Shown here: piece after piece, positions 10,900-20,169 of the stretch | Layout: the number at the start of each line of letters is the position of its first letter | Numbering within the stretch: the stretch's first letter is position 1 | Source of the DNA: Streptomyces sp. CB01635 | GTDB lineage: Bacteria; Actinomycetota; Actinomycetes; Streptomycetales; Streptomycetaceae | Assembly: GCF_002803065.1 (NCBI RefSeq) | Contig: NZ_NNBL01000003.1 | Coordinates: 1 to 64,000 of the forward strand | Direction: 5' to 3' | DNA: 64,000 nt | Notes under the pieces: generated by a model | Seen by the model: only the letters and a program-made list of their open reading frames with translations | What the model was told of the DNA's origin: nothing | The model's database searches: none | Program-made: the position numbers and the translations under genes

Positions 10900-11703
10900 A
10901 TGAGCTACTCCGTGGGGCAAGTCTCGGCATTCGCCAGGGTGACGGTGCGTACGCTGCATCACTACGACAAGGCGGGACTGCTCTCGCCCAGTGACCGCAG
11001 CCGTGCCGGCTACCGGCTCTACAGTGAGGCTGACCTGGTCCGTCTCCAGCAGATCCTCTTCTACCGTGAGCTCGGCTTCTCCCTCGACGAGATCGCTGTG
11101 ATTCTCAGGGAGCCGCAGGTGAACGCCCTGGAGCATCTACGGGCCCGGCAGCGGCAGTTGAGCGAGGAGATCGCCAGGCTGCAGCGGCTGGCCGAGGTGG
11201 CGGAACGGGCCATAGAGGTCCAGCAGTCCGGAGTGTCCCTGACTCCTCAGGAACGCTTTGAGGTTTTTGGTGAGATCACTTTCGACCTCAGCTATGCCAC
11301 CGAGGCAGAGCTGAAGTGGGCACACTCGGAGGGACAGCGCGAAGCGATGGCACGCGCGACCGCCCACACCAAGGAGGATTGGCGCCGGCTCATGGGCGAG
11401 GCCGCCGCCTGGCGCGCTGAACTGCTCGCGGCCTTCGACGAGAGGGAGCCGAGCGATGGCGAGCGGGCCATGGACCTCGCCGAGGAGCACCGTTTGCACA
11501 TCTCTCGCTGGTTCACCTCCTGCCCGCCCGACATGCACCGGCGCATCGCGGACGACTTCGTCGCCGACCCGCGCGCATTCGCCCTGGTAGTACCGCAGTC
11601 GCAGCAACGTCCGGGCCTGGCCGCCTATACGTGCAAGGCGGTCCACGCCAACGCGGCCCGCCACGCAGGAGACCGTACTGATTCCGAGGGGGAGGACCGA
11701 TGA
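10900..11703 (+). CDS. MerR-family regulator with TipAS-type ligand-binding domain
   Basis: A 267-residue protein. Residues 1-70 form the winged helix-turn-helix of MerR regulators (YSVGQVSAFARVTVRTLHHY, then AGYRLYSEADLVRLQQILFY). A coiled coil spans about 75-115. The C-terminal 150 residues match the TipAS antibiotic-recognition domain in pattern: an FDLSYATEAELKWAHSEG-like helix, then AEEHRLHISRWF and a Cys in SCPPDMH. TipA proteins sense thiopeptides and other drugs. The start codon of the glycosyltransferase overlaps the stop of this gene (ATGA), so the two form an operon probably activated by the ligand of this protein. Confidence 0.85.
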   Translation: MSYSVGQVSAFARVTVRTLHHYDKAGLLSPSDRSRAGYRLYSEADLVRLQQILFYRELGFSLDEIAVILREPQVNALEHLRARQRQLSEEIARLQRLAEVAERAIEVQQSGVSLTPQERFEVFGEITFDLSYATEAELKWAHSEGQREAMARATAHTKEDWRRLMGEAAAWRAELLAAFDEREPSDGERAMDLAEEHRLHISRWFTSCPPDMHRRIADDFVADPRAFALVVPQSQQRPGLAAYTCKAVHANAARHAGDRTDSEGEDR

Positions 11704-12914
11704 GGATCCTGATCGCCGCCGCGGGATCGCGCGGCGACATCGCGCCCTATACGGGCCTGGGCGCTGAACTCCGCCGGGCCGGGTACGACGTTGCCCTCGC
11801 CACCACAGACACTTTCGCGCCCTTCGTGCGCGACGCAGGGCTGGAGTTCCGCAGCCTTCCCGCCGACCCGCGGGTGCGTGGCGGCGTCACAGACAGACGT
11901 GAACTGATGCGCACCGCTGCCGCGTTCGTCACCGAACTGGGTCAGGGCTTCGCCGACGCGATGAACGATGGCGCGGACCTCCTTCTGCTGTCGACCACCA
12001 CGGCCCCGCTCGGCTGGCACCTCGCCGAGGCCACAGGCACACCGAGCCTCGGTGTGTACCTCCAACCCACCGCGCCGACCGGTGACTTCCCGCCCGTCGT
12101 CACAGGCACGCGCTCACTGGGCCGTCTCGCCAACCGCACAACCGGACGCTTCGCTCTGCGGATGGCCGACCACGTCTACGAGCAGGCGGTCGCAAGACTG
12201 CGCCACCGCGTCCAGTTGCCCGCGCTCTCCGCCTCCGCGATGCGCCGACGGCAGGAACAGGCGAACTGGCCCGTCTTGCACGGGTTCAGCACGGCCCTGG
12301 TGCCACGCCCCGCCGACTGGCGTCCCGGTCTGGATGTCGTGGGCAACTGGTGGCCTCATCACGATGCGACCGAGCGGCTGCCTGCCGGCCTGGAGGACTT
12401 CCTGCGTGCCGGACCTCGGCCCGTCCTCATCGGCTTCGGGAGCATGGCGTCCGGTGAGGGGGAACGGTTGAGCGGGATCGCCGTGCAGGCCCTGCGTCGC
12501 GCCGGGCTGCGCGGCATTCTTCAGGCCGGGCGTGCCGGGCTCGCGGCCGACGGCGACGACGTGCTCACCATCGGGGAGGTACCGCACGCCCTGCTGTTTC
12601 CACGGCTGGCTGCGGTGGTTCACCATGCCGGGGCCGGCACCTCGGCCGCCGCGTTGCGCGCCGGAGTGCCGGCGGTCACGGTACCGGTGACTGCGGACCA
12701 GCCGTTTTGGGCGCGGCGACTCGCCGCCCTCGGCGCCGCCCCCGAGCCGATACCTTTCCGGTCCCTGAGCGCCGAACGGCTCGCCGACTCACTCGACCAA
12801 GTGGTGAAGCAGCACGCATTCACACAAGCCGCCGCGAGAGCGGCGAAACACCTGGTGACCGAGGACGGAGCAGGACAGGCGCTCAAGGCCATCCAGCGGC
12901 TGTCGGATGGATGA
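11700..12914 (+). CDS. GT1-family glycosyltransferase (macrolide/UGT type)
   Basis: A 404-residue GT-B enzyme. The N-terminal acceptor domain begins RILIAAAGSRGDIAPYTGLG, the signature of UDP-glucuronosyl/ erythromycin-type transferases. The C-terminal nucleotide-sugar domain contains PVLIGFGSMASGEGE, then FPRLAAVVHHAGAGTSAAAL, with the His and Gly-rich donor-binding loop, and PVTADQPFWA. Such enzymes glycosylate antibiotics, sterols or other small hydrophobic acceptors. Coupling by ATGA overlap to a drug-sensing MerR/TipAS regulator points to inducible inactivation of a xenobiotic or of a self-made compound. The acceptor cannot be deduced. Length is normal. Confidence 0.85.
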   Translation: MRILIAAAGSRGDIAPYTGLGAELRRAGYDVALATTDTFAPFVRDAGLEFRSLPADPRVRGGVTDRRELMRTAAAFVTELGQGFADAMNDGADLLLLSTTTAPLGWHLAEATGTPSLGVYLQPTAPTGDFPPVVTGTRSLGRLANRTTGRFALRMADHVYEQAVARLRHRVQLPALSASAMRRRQEQANWPVLHGFSTALVPRPADWRPGLDVVGNWWPHHDATERLPAGLEDFLRAGPRPVLIGFGSMASGEGERLSGIAVQALRRAGLRGILQAGRAGLAADGDDVLTIGEVPHALLFPRLAAVVHHAGAGTSAAALRAGVPAVTVPVTADQPFWARRLAALGAAPEPIPFRSLSAERLADSLDQVVKQHAFTQAAARAAKHLVTEDGAGQALKAIQRLSDG

Positions 12915-12917
12915 TGC

Positions 12918-12953
12918 CAGTCCGCCCAGTCCGCCCAGTCCGCCCCGTCCGCG
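12918..12953. repeat. Four-unit 9-bp tandem repeat CAGTCCGCC
   Basis: Three exact units of CAGTCCGCC followed by one divergent unit (CCGTCCGCG) lie directly after the glycosyltransferase stop. The location between convergent genes suggests a slippage-prone spacer without coding role. Confidence 0.85.
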
Positions 12954-13020
12954 CCTTCAGCGCCCGACTTTTCGTGCGCGGACGCCGGTGCGGGCAGGCA
13001 TCGGCTGACGGAAGGCAGTT

Positions 13021-14356
13021 TCAGGCGAAGGCGTCCTCGACAGCGACTCGTCGCACCGTACGCAGCGTCGACCGGAGACTGTCCATGTCGGTCGAGCCCA
13101 GCGCGAGGCGGATCGCCTGCGGTGTGTGGATCGTGGTCGTGAACGGCTCAGCCGTGGATACCGAGATGTGCTGACGCGCGAGGGTGGCGGTCAGGCGATC
13201 GGCGCGTGCGTCGTCCGGCAGCGGCAGCCATGTGAAGTAGGACGAGGGGTGGCTGATGAGTGGTAGGCCTGCCAGCTCTTGTCTCGCGAGTCCTTGGCGG
13301 GCCTTGGCGTCGTCTCGCTTCTGCGCTTCCAAACGGTCCACCGTGCCGTCCTCGAGCCAGCGGCAGGCGATCGCGGTGGTGAGGGCCGGGGTGTTCCAGA
13401 TGGTCGCCCGAATCGCGCGTTCGAGAGACGGCACCGCAGGGCGGCGCAACGACGAAGCCGACCCGGAGGCCGGTGGCGACGCTCTTGGACAGTCCTGAGA
13501 CGTAGACGGTGATGTCCGGTGCGGTTGCAGCCAGAGGCGGTGGAGGGTCCTCCACCAGGTAGGCGTAGGAGGCGTCTTCGATGATGAGCGAACCGTGCTG
13601 TCGGGCGATCTCGATCAGGCGGGTTCGCTGAGTTGCCGGCATGACCCAGCCCAGAGGGTTGTGCAGGGTGGGCATGGTGTAGATCGCGCGCACAGGACGG
13701 GTCGCGCACAGCTTCTCGAGGGCATCGAGATTCGGCCCGTCAGCCGTTGCGGGTATGGGCTCCAGGTCGAGACGAAAGGCGTGCGCGAGCACCTTGAAAC
13801 CCGGGTAGGTGAGTGCGTCGACCGCGACGACGTCGCCGGCGCTGAGCGCGGCCATGACGGTGATGGCCAGGCCGTGCTGCGCGCCGTTGACGATGAGGAC
13901 CTGATCCGCGTCGGTGGTGATTCCCCGACGCCTCAGGTGCCGTGCGATCGAGGCTCTGTCCTGGGGACGCCCTCGATGCGGTTGGTAGTGCAGCAGCGAG
14001 TCGATATCACCGGAGGTGGCCACCTCTCGCAGGGCCTGCCGAAGGAGGTCGGCTTGCCCAGGCAGCGACGGGTAGTTGAAGTTGAGGTCGACTGCATCCG
14101 TAGCGACGACCTGCTGATCGATGCCGTGACCGGCGGGAACAGCGATGTCACGCACGAACGTACCGCGGCCCTGTTCCCGGCTCACCAGGCCCATCGTTTC
14201 CAGCTCGGCGTACACCCGGGTCGCGGTCACCACGGCGATGCCCTCACGGGCGGCGAGCCCGCGGTGTGTCGGCAGGCGTACGCCTGCGGCGAGCCGCCCC
14301 GTCCGGATGTCGGATGCGAGCGCGTCGACCAGCGTTTTGTACCGCGGGGCTGCCAT
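13021..14356 (-). pseudogene. MocR/GntR-type PLP-dependent regulator with a frameshift
   Basis: Minus-strand coding from ATG at 14356. About 70 residues of GntR winged helix (KTLVDALASDIRTGRLAAGV, VTATRVYAELETMGLVSREQGRGTFV) are followed by an aminotransferase class I fold (QVLIVNGAQHGLAITVMA, YTMPTLHNPLGWVM, IIEDASYAYL, GLSKSVATGLRVGF with the PLP-binding Lys). Just after GFVVAPP, around 13433-13443, the frame shifts. The remaining 140 residues, ending AVEDAFA, continue in another frame. Without the shift the protein would be a normal MocR of about 445 residues. It may be a true mutation or an assembly error. An alternative in-frame ATG lies at 14374. The divergent neighbour is a DJ-1/PfpI gene. 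Confidence 0.8.
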
Positions 14357-14452
14357 GGAGCGGATTGTATGCATGACAATTCTTTGACTGTCCTGTTGGT
14401 GGGTCCTTACCGTCAAGATCCACCCGCCGATCCACCCGGAAGGGCAGCCGCT

Positions 14453-15064
14453 GTGCACGTCGCCATCCTCACCTTCGACGGCTACAACGAGCTCGATTCT
14501 CTGATCGCACTCGGTGTTCTCAATCGGATCAAGTCCGACGACTGGCGCGTCACCATCGCCACCCCCAGCCTCAAGGTGACGTCGATGAACGGGGTGGTCA
14601 TCGAGCAGATGTCCACTCTCGAGGAGGCGTGCGCCGCTGATGCCGTCATCGTCGGCAGTGGCATCGCCACCCGGGAGGTAGTCGAAGACCCAGCGATCAT
14701 GAACGTCCTGCGTCGCCTGGACCCCTCGCGCCAACTCATCGCGGCACAGTGCTCCGGTGCGCTTGTGCTGGCAAAGCTCGGCCTGCTCAACGACATCCCC
14801 ACCTGCACGGACCTGACCACCAAGCCCTGGGTCGTCGCCGCCGGCGTCGAGGTACTCAATCAGCCCTTCTACGCCAAGGACAACATCGCCACGGCGGGCG
14901 GCTGCCTGGCCTCGCACTACCTCGCCGCCTGGATCATCGCCCGCCTCGAGGGCAACGACGCTGCGGAAGGCGCTCTGCACTATGTCGCCCCGGTCGGCGA
15001 GAAGGAGGAGTACATCGAGCGCGCCTGGCGCAACATCACGCCCTACCTGCCCGCTCCTGCGTGA
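14453..15064 (+). CDS. DJ-1/PfpI (GATase1-like) family protein
   Basis: A 203-residue flavodoxin-like protein. GTG start at 14453 lies behind GAAGGG. The nucleophile-elbow Cys is in [16 protein letters not shown], followed by the His region [16 protein letters not shown]-terminal [15 protein letters not shown] carries the acidic residue that activates the Cys in this superfamily. Members include isonitrile hydratase-like, protease/chaperone-like and regulatory proteins; substrate cannot be inferred. It is transcribed divergently from a broken MocR regulator about 95 bp away, which likely once controlled it. The last residues (YLPAPA) run straight into a transposase fragment, so the natural C-terminus may have been altered. 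Confidence 0.8.
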   Translation: MHVAILTFDGYNELDSLIALGVLNRIKSDDWRVTIATPSLKVTSMNGVVIEQMSTLEEACAADAVIVGSGIATREVVEDPAIMNVLRRLDPSRQLIAAQCSGALVLAKLGLLNDIPTCTDLTTKPWVVAAGVEVLNQPFYAKDNIATAGGCLASHYLAAWIIARLEGNDAAEGALHYVAPVGEKEEYIERAWRNITPYLPAPA

Positions 15065-15190
15065 CCTGCGGGAGATCGTGAACGCGATCCTCTGTGTCAA
15101 CCGCACCGGCATCCCGTGGGAGTACCTTCCGCACGACTGTCCGCCGCACAAGACCGTCTACGACCACTACGCGAAGGGGGAGGCGGCGGC
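15057..15190 (+). pseudogene. IS5-type transposase N-terminal fragment
   Basis: The frame reads [20 protein letters not shown], then [20 protein letters not shown]. This is the N-terminal block of IS5-type transposases (..[30 protein letters not shown]..). It overlaps the last codons of the PfpI gene in another frame and loses similarity after about 45 codons. No DDE residues remain. Confidence 0.7.
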
Positions 15191-15462
15191 ACCACCGGGC
15201 GGGTCCACGGTCTGCTGCGGTGCCACGTGCGCTTGTTTGGGTGGCTTCCAAGGTGGCCAGACGACCGGCCGGCCACGTGGGTCCAAGCGGTGAACTTGGC
15301 AGGCCCGCTAGTGGGCTGCGGCATACCGGCCATGCGGCGCCGTTGATGTCACTGAAGACCGTCGTGGCGCAATTCACGGTGAGTTCAATTCCCATACTCA
15401 CCACAGGCGTTGGCCTGCGGTCGGGAGAATGCCGGCTACCGCCGCTGTCGCAGGAACCAAGG

Positions 15463-15501
15463 AGCCCGCCGTTGCACTTTGCTTCGGTGCAACGGCGGGC
15501 T
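15463..15501. terminator. 15-bp perfect hairpin, likely terminator
   Basis: AGCCCGCCGTTGCAC (15463-15477) pairs perfectly with GTGCAACGGCGGGCT (15487-15501) around a 9-nt loop. It lies just downstream of the minus-strand gene ending at 15520 and has no U tract, as is common in high-GC actinomycetes. Confidence 0.75.
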
Positions 15502-15519
15502 GCTTCGGCGGAGGTGTTA

Positions 15520-15693
15520 CTACAGCTCCCGCTCGATCTGGTGCTCGCTCACCTTGTCTTCGCGCAGGGTCGCCTCGTTCTGGACGGCATAGCGCGTCTG
15601 TGCCCCGCTGCCCTCGGCGCTGCGGATCTCGCCCCGCTGAAGCTCATCCTGCTGGTCCCGGTACTCCACTTGCTGTCCCTTGCGGTAAGGCAT
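15520..15693 (-). CDS. Small hydrophilic protein, possibly Tudor-like (DUF2945-type)
   Basis: 57 residues starting MPYRKGQQVEYRDQ. An SD-like GGAG sits 8 nt before the ATG at 15693, and a strong hairpin follows the stop. The pattern (basic start, KGQQVEYR, then GEIRSAEGSG, then an acidic/basic end) resembles small SH3/Tudor-like proteins such as the hypervirulence-associated DUF2945 group, whose typical motif is KxGDxVxW. That match is loose. It stands alone among transposase debris. Confidence 0.6.
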   Translation of the reverse strand: MPYRKGQQVEYRDQQDELQRGEIRSAEGSGAQTRYAVQNEATLREDKVSEHQIEREL

Positions 15694-16059
15694 GGGGATC
15701 TCCAAATCTCGTGTGGTCGACGAGGGCCGGCCCCGCGCGTTCGGCAGCGGGCGCCCCGCCCTCTTCGCGCCGGCGACTATCGCCAGGCGCACTGACAGCT
15801 CACCTCCAACTCCGTCCTACGGCAATCACTACGGGGCGAATGGGTGACTTGCCCGCCCCCGCGTCAATGTCCCCTGCGACGGAGGGTGCTGCGAGCCCAC
15901 CACTGTCGAGGCTTGACCCTCGGCCTGGCAGCCCGGTTGTTCCGCGCCTCCCGGCTTGGCCGAATGTCCGGCCTTCTCGGGAAGATCTCGCATTCGCGGG
16001 CACCGCGCGCATGGCTCCGGGTACCCGTGCGGCGCCGACGTGCGGATCCCTGGTGAGGG
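15694..16059. other. Region upstream of the HATPase fragment
   Basis: About 365 bp. Overlapping open frames on both strands lack recognisable motifs. Part of it may be the degraded upstream half of the ATPase gene whose end follows, but I cannot align it confidently. Confidence 0.5.
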
Positions 16060-16305
16060 CCGCTCATCGTGAGTGAACTCGCCACCAACGCCGTCCGTTA
16101 CGGGGCGCCTCCGCTCCGGTTGCGCCTCATCAACGGCCCGACCCTGATGCGCGACGTCAGCGATTCGAGCCTCCTCGCACCACACCTGCGGCACGCACAC
16201 ACCACGGACGAGGGCGGCCGCGGGCTGTTCATCAGTGCCGAGCTTGCCCACCGATGGGGCGCCCGCTTCACGAACCAGGGCAAGACGATCTGGACCGAGC
16301 AGAAG
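16060..16305 (+). pseudogene. HATPase (RsbW/SpoIIAB-like) anti-sigma-type fragment
   Basis: The frame enters at LIVSELATNAVRYGAPPLRL, the N-box of GHKL ATPases of the RsbW type. It continues through EVSD-like DVSDSSLLAPHLRHA to the G-box region EGGRGLFISAELAHRWGARF and ends near KTIWTEQ. The upstream half of the domain is missing and the frame continues into unrelated sequence, so the gene is broken at both ends. In Streptomyces such domains form a large family of anti-sigma kinases. Confidence 0.65.
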
Positions 16306-16369
16306 ATGCCCTCGCCTGCTGCGGCTCCTATGCGTGTTGTTCCGGAACGTGCCCGCTGGCGGTGGGGAT

Positions 16370-16785
16370 CGATCAGCCGCCGGAGGCGATTGTCGACGGG
16401 CCGGCCTCGCTGTGTTCCGCATATGTCCATGAGGCGGCGTAGGCGTCGGTGCAGCGTGCGCGGTGACAGCCCGAGTTGTGTCGCGGCCGTCGGATCGGTC
16501 AGGCCTGCCAGCAGTGGGGCGAGGATCCTCCGGTCGAGGTCGGTCGGGCCTTCCGCACCGAGTTCGACGGTGGTTTCGGCTTCTCCGCCGGGGTCTGACA
16601 GTTCGAGCGGGTGGGCGGTGCGCCATACCGACTCGAACAGCGCGTCCAGGGCATCCAGCAGGCCGCTGCGGTGCAGCAGCACGGCGCCGGGCTCTCCGGC
16701 CGGTGTGTCCGCGAGCGGGACAAGGCCGAGGTCGGCGTCGGCCAGCACGAGTTTCATCGGCAGTTGGTCGGCGACACGCAGCTGC
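16370..16785 (-). pseudogene. LuxR/HTH regulator C-terminal fragment
   Basis: On the minus strand about 140 codons read VQLRVADQLPMKLVLADADL through a sensor-like middle to LDRRILAPLLAGLTDPTAAT, QLGLSPRTLHRRLRRLMDI. The last part is a LuxR-type helix-turn-helix. This matches C-terminal halves of actinomycete regulators with a TrmB-like layout. The N-terminus is lost at the junction with the peptidase fragment near 16790, and the C-terminus merges with the oppositely oriented ATPase fragment. Confidence 0.6.
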
Positions 16786-16799
16786 ACGCCGTTTCCCAC

Positions 16800-18301
16800 T
16801 CGGTGCGGGTGCCCGGATGCCACTCGCGCTCGGGGAGGTTGAACGACGGGCTGAGGGTGAAGTCGGACCGGCAACCTTCCGCCAACCCGCCGTCCGTGGC
16901 CGAGTAGTAGCGGGCATCGATCCGGGCGAGGTCACGCTTGGTCGGCTTGTAGACCAGGGCACGGTCCGGCACCTTGCCCGGGTAGTCCCGGGTCAGGTCG
17001 TAGACGAACGGCGTGTACTCGGTCTGCTTCGCGGTCAGCTTCAAGTTGCCGGCCTTGGCCATCGAGACAAGGGTCTTGCCCGCGTCGCGGTGCACGGTGG
17101 CGACGGGGATGGTCGACTCGCCGACGTACTCCATCAGGGAACCGGCAACGTCGTTGACCACGATCAGCGCCTTCGCACCGGCCGCGGCCGCGGCCTCGGT
17201 GCGCTCCTGCGGCGAGACCTCCTCGCTGCGCTTGAGGACGACGGCCTTGCCCTTGGCCCTGACCTTCTCGTATTCGGCCACCGCGCCGTTGCCCGCGTAG
17301 ACGGCGTCCAGCCTGTCCGTGGCGGTGCCCAGCGCGCTGCCCGCCTGCACCAGCGCCTCGAAGCGGAGCCGGCCGCCCAATGCGCTCAGGCTGAGCTTCG
17401 GCTCGCCCTTGCGCCACCGAGTTGTCAGCGTGAACTCGCCCTGCTTCATCGGCTTCGTCGGCGCGACGTAGACGTCGTCGTACGTCGGCGGCAGCACGTA
17501 CGCGCTGCGGTAGTCCATGTACGGGTCCTGGCCCTTGTAGTGGACGTTGAAGTCGACTTTGCGCTGGCGGTCCTCGGTGCGCTGCGGCGCCTCGGTCTGC
17601 AGCAGGCCTGCCTTGCGCGCTTCCAGCACCGCGTCCGCGGAACCGTCCTTGAGTACGGTCTCCGGATCGACCAGCACGGCCAGACCCGATCGGTCCGCCT
17701 TCTCGCCGGTCACGTCGAGGTACCCCGCGACGGTGTACAGGCCGGGTGCCATGCGCATGGTGGTCGAGCCGTCGACGTAGACGTTCCACGGCCAGACGTC
17801 GCCGCCCAGGTTGATCCCGACCCAGCCCGCGGCGGGCTTGCCGTCCCGGCCGACCAGCTTGATGTTCAGGTCGTGGCGCTCCTCCTCCTTGAGCAGCGCC
17901 ACGGATGTGCGGGTCACCGGCTGCCCGGTGGCCGCGTCGGTGGCTATGACGTAGCCGACATGCCGGCCTGCCGAGGCGGACTGCGGGTCACCACTCACCG
18001 GGACGGCAGCGGTGCCGCCCGCCGGGACGGTCACCTTGGTGGCTCCGAGCGCGAACGGGCCGCCGTCATTGGTCAGCCCCAGGTTCAGCGTGACGTCGGC
18101 GGAACCGGTGTTGGTGAAGGTCAGGTCCTTCGTGACGGCGACATCGCTCGGCTCGTGCGGCCATGTGTAGTTGCCGAAGAAGAGCGACCCGGTGCCGCGG
18201 ACCGTGGTGCGCACGGCGGCGGCCACATCGACACGGCCCGTGCCGACCTCGTACGGATCTGAGTGCTCCCATGGCCCGATGTTGTCCCCCTTGCCAGCCA
18301 A
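16800..18301 (-). pseudogene. Subtilisin-like S8 peptidase lacking its catalytic domain
   Basis: About 500 codons in one minus-strand frame. It starts near GPWEHSDPYEVGTGRVDVAA, the segment that immediately follows the catalytic Ser in S8 peptidases. It continues through an Ig-like domain (LFFGNYTWPHEPSDVAVTKD) and a PA-type insert region (EEVSPQERTEAAAAAGAKAL, IPVATVHRD). No GTSMA serine motif, catalytic His or Asp, or signal peptide is present. The C-terminal end stops abruptly at REWHPGTRTEW, where the LuxR fragment joins. The reading frame is clean over 1.5 kb, so truncation at both ends was probably recent. Confidence 0.75.
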
Positions 18302-18310
18302 CCCGATCGG

Positions 18311-18907
18311 TCAGCCGAACGGGGAGGCGCTTCCCGGCCTGCAGCCCTTGGGGACGCTGTTGCCGCTGACGTTGAAATCGCCGCACGTCAGAAACACATG
18401 GTTCAGTGAGCCGAGCGTGAAGGCGAGCACCCCGACGAGCGCGATCGTGCCGACGACCCTCCACTGCTGACGGGCGGAGAGCTCGGATTCCCCAAACAGC
18501 AGGATCCGAAGAAGGGTCCAGGTCAGCACTGGTGTGCCGATGACACTGAGGATGCCGCCCGCCAGGAAGAGCAGCTCTCGCGGTGTCCCGCCCTTGTGGG
18601 GCACGATGGCGGCGATGCTGAGCCAAACGCTGGGTAGCGCCAGGCAGGCCAGGTACATCCACCCGTGCCGAGGCAGGCGTTCACGTAGCAGTAGAGCGCT
18701 GAGCAGCACACCAGTCGATACCGCCCAGAGGCTGAGCAACTGGTAATAGAAGACAACGTGATAGGCGCCGAGCGTGAAAGCGGGCTCCCAGACCACCAGT
18801 GCTCCGCCTCCCGCGACCACGGCAGCCGTCGCTTCCCATCGTTCACTGTCGGGCCCGCGCCGACTCGCGGAGGCTGGGCGGCCTGTGGGGCGATTTTCGG
18901 CATCCAT
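18311..18907 (-). CDS. Hypothetical multi-pass membrane protein
   Basis: 198 residues from ATG at 18907. After a hydrophilic 28-residue start there are four to five hydrophobic segments: around TAAVVAGGGALVVWEPAFTL, LLSLWAVSTGVLLSALLLRE, MYLACLALPSVWLSIAAIV, LLFLAGGILSVIGTPVLTWT and VVGTIALVGVLAFTLGSLN. The C-terminal tail contains two Cys. No known family is recognised. The gene ends 10 bp before the truncated peptidase on the same strand, which is itself odd and hints at a deletion junction here. Confidence 0.6.
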   Translation of the reverse strand: MDAENRPTGRPASASRRGPDSERWEATAAVVAGGGALVVWEPAFTLGAYHVVFYYQLLSLWAVSTGVLLSALLLRERLPRHGWMYLACLALPSVWLSIAAIVPHKGGTPRELLFLAGGILSVIGTPVLTWTLLRILLFGESELSARQQWRVVGTIALVGVLAFTLGSLNHVFLTCGDFNVSGNSVPKGCRPGSASPFG

Positions 18908-19134
18908 GGATATCCATATCCGGCATAGCGTCACTTTTTGGGCATTATAGGATCGGGTGGCCTAGGGGCTGTGCTGGTAGCCCGCACGTCCCCCACGTTT
19001 CGCAGTCGATGGGCACATGCGTGCATCCCTGTCTGCTACCGGCGACTCGCCAAATGAGATGGGCTGTGAGTGGGAAACGGCCGGAACCGCCCCCGCACTG
19101 GAGCCCCTGCCGACCCGGGATGCCGGGGCGCGCC

Positions 19135-19410
19135 ATGCAGGGCAGTCAGCTCGCCCGTCACATGACCGCACTCGGGATCCCCGTCAAGGCCGCACGCAAC
19201 ACCGCGGTGATGGCCCTGGCCGCAGAGCTCCCCGCGGTGGCATTCAGACGTCTGCTCGGAATGCACATCGACGGGGCAATCCAGTGGAGTCGGATGGCAG
19301 GTGCCCATCAGAACGCCTACGCAGCTGAACTCAGCCGCCGTTGGCCCGAGTGCGGCCGTGCCGAGCGCCGCATCGCGCTCGGTAGCGTGCTCGGGGAGGG
19401 GCCGCCGTGA
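19135..19410 (+). pseudogene. Fragment of a site-specific recombinase/phage-type protein
   Basis: The frame encodes LARHMTALGIPVKAARNTAV, MALAAELPAVAFRRLLGMHI and AIQWSRMAGAHQNAYAAEL. This is the C-terminal helical region found in many Streptomyces tyrosine-recombinase-like or integrase-associated proteins (LGIPVKxARxxAxxxLAxELPAxVLxxLLGIHxxTAxxWxxLAG). No catalytic Arg-His-Arg-Tyr set is visible upstream, so only the end is left. Confidence 0.45.
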
Positions 19411-20077
19411 CGCGCTGACCCGCCGCATACGCCTGCTGGTCGCGGCCACCATCGCCTACAACGTCATCGAAGCGATCGTCGCCCTCACGGCCAGCACCCT
19501 CGCGTCCTCCACGGCCCTGATCGGCTTCGGACTCGACTCCGCAATCGAGGTCTCCTCTGCTGCGGCGGTCGCCTGACAGTTCTCCGCCCGCGACCACGCT
19601 GTCCGCGAGGCCCGCGAACAGCGCACCTTGCGGATCATCGCCGTCTCCTTCTTCGTGCTCGCGCTCTACGTCACCGTTGACTCGATCCGCGCGCTGACCG
19701 GCACGGGCGATGCCGATCACTCCGTCACCGGCATCGTCCTTGCCGCCCTGTCCCTTGCGATCACGCCGTTTCTGCCCGCGGCCCAACGCCGCGCGGGCCG
19801 CGAACTCGGCTCCGCCACCGCCGTCGCCGACTCCAAGCAGACCCTGCTGTGCACCTACCTCTCCGCCGTCCTCCTGATGGGCCTGCTTGCCAACCTGCTG
19901 CTCGGCTGGAACTGGGCAGATCCGATCGCCGCCCTGGTCATCGCCGCCATCGCACTCAAAGAGGGCAGCGATGCCTGGCAGGGCAAAGGCTGCCGCGCCC
20001 CCAGCTCGACCGGCTCGCTCGGCCTCAAGTCCGAGGCGGACCAGTGCGGTTGTGCCATCGGCTGCGCCTGCTGCTGA
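19406..20077 (+). pseudogene. Cation diffusion facilitator (CDF) transporter with a nonsense codon
   Basis: The frame reads DALTRRIRLLVAATIAYNVI, LIGFGLDSAIEVSSAAAVA, then TGA at 19574-19576, then QFSARDHAVREAREQRTLRI and four more hydrophobic segments, ending in a Cys-rich tail (CGCAIGCACC). CDF homologues typically have Trp at the position of the TGA (AVAWQFSA), so a single TGG-to-TGA change explains the break. The N-terminus is also lost where the recombinase fragment joins. CDF proteins export divalent metals by proton antiport. The rest of the sequence is clean, so decay is recent. Confidence 0.8.
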
Positions 20078-20169
20078 CCCGAGCCGACCGGCCGCTATGC
20101 GGCCCGATGGAGCGGAGGAATTCCGCACCTTCGGGGATCGCCTTTGAGCGGACGAGGTCCGGGAACGCC

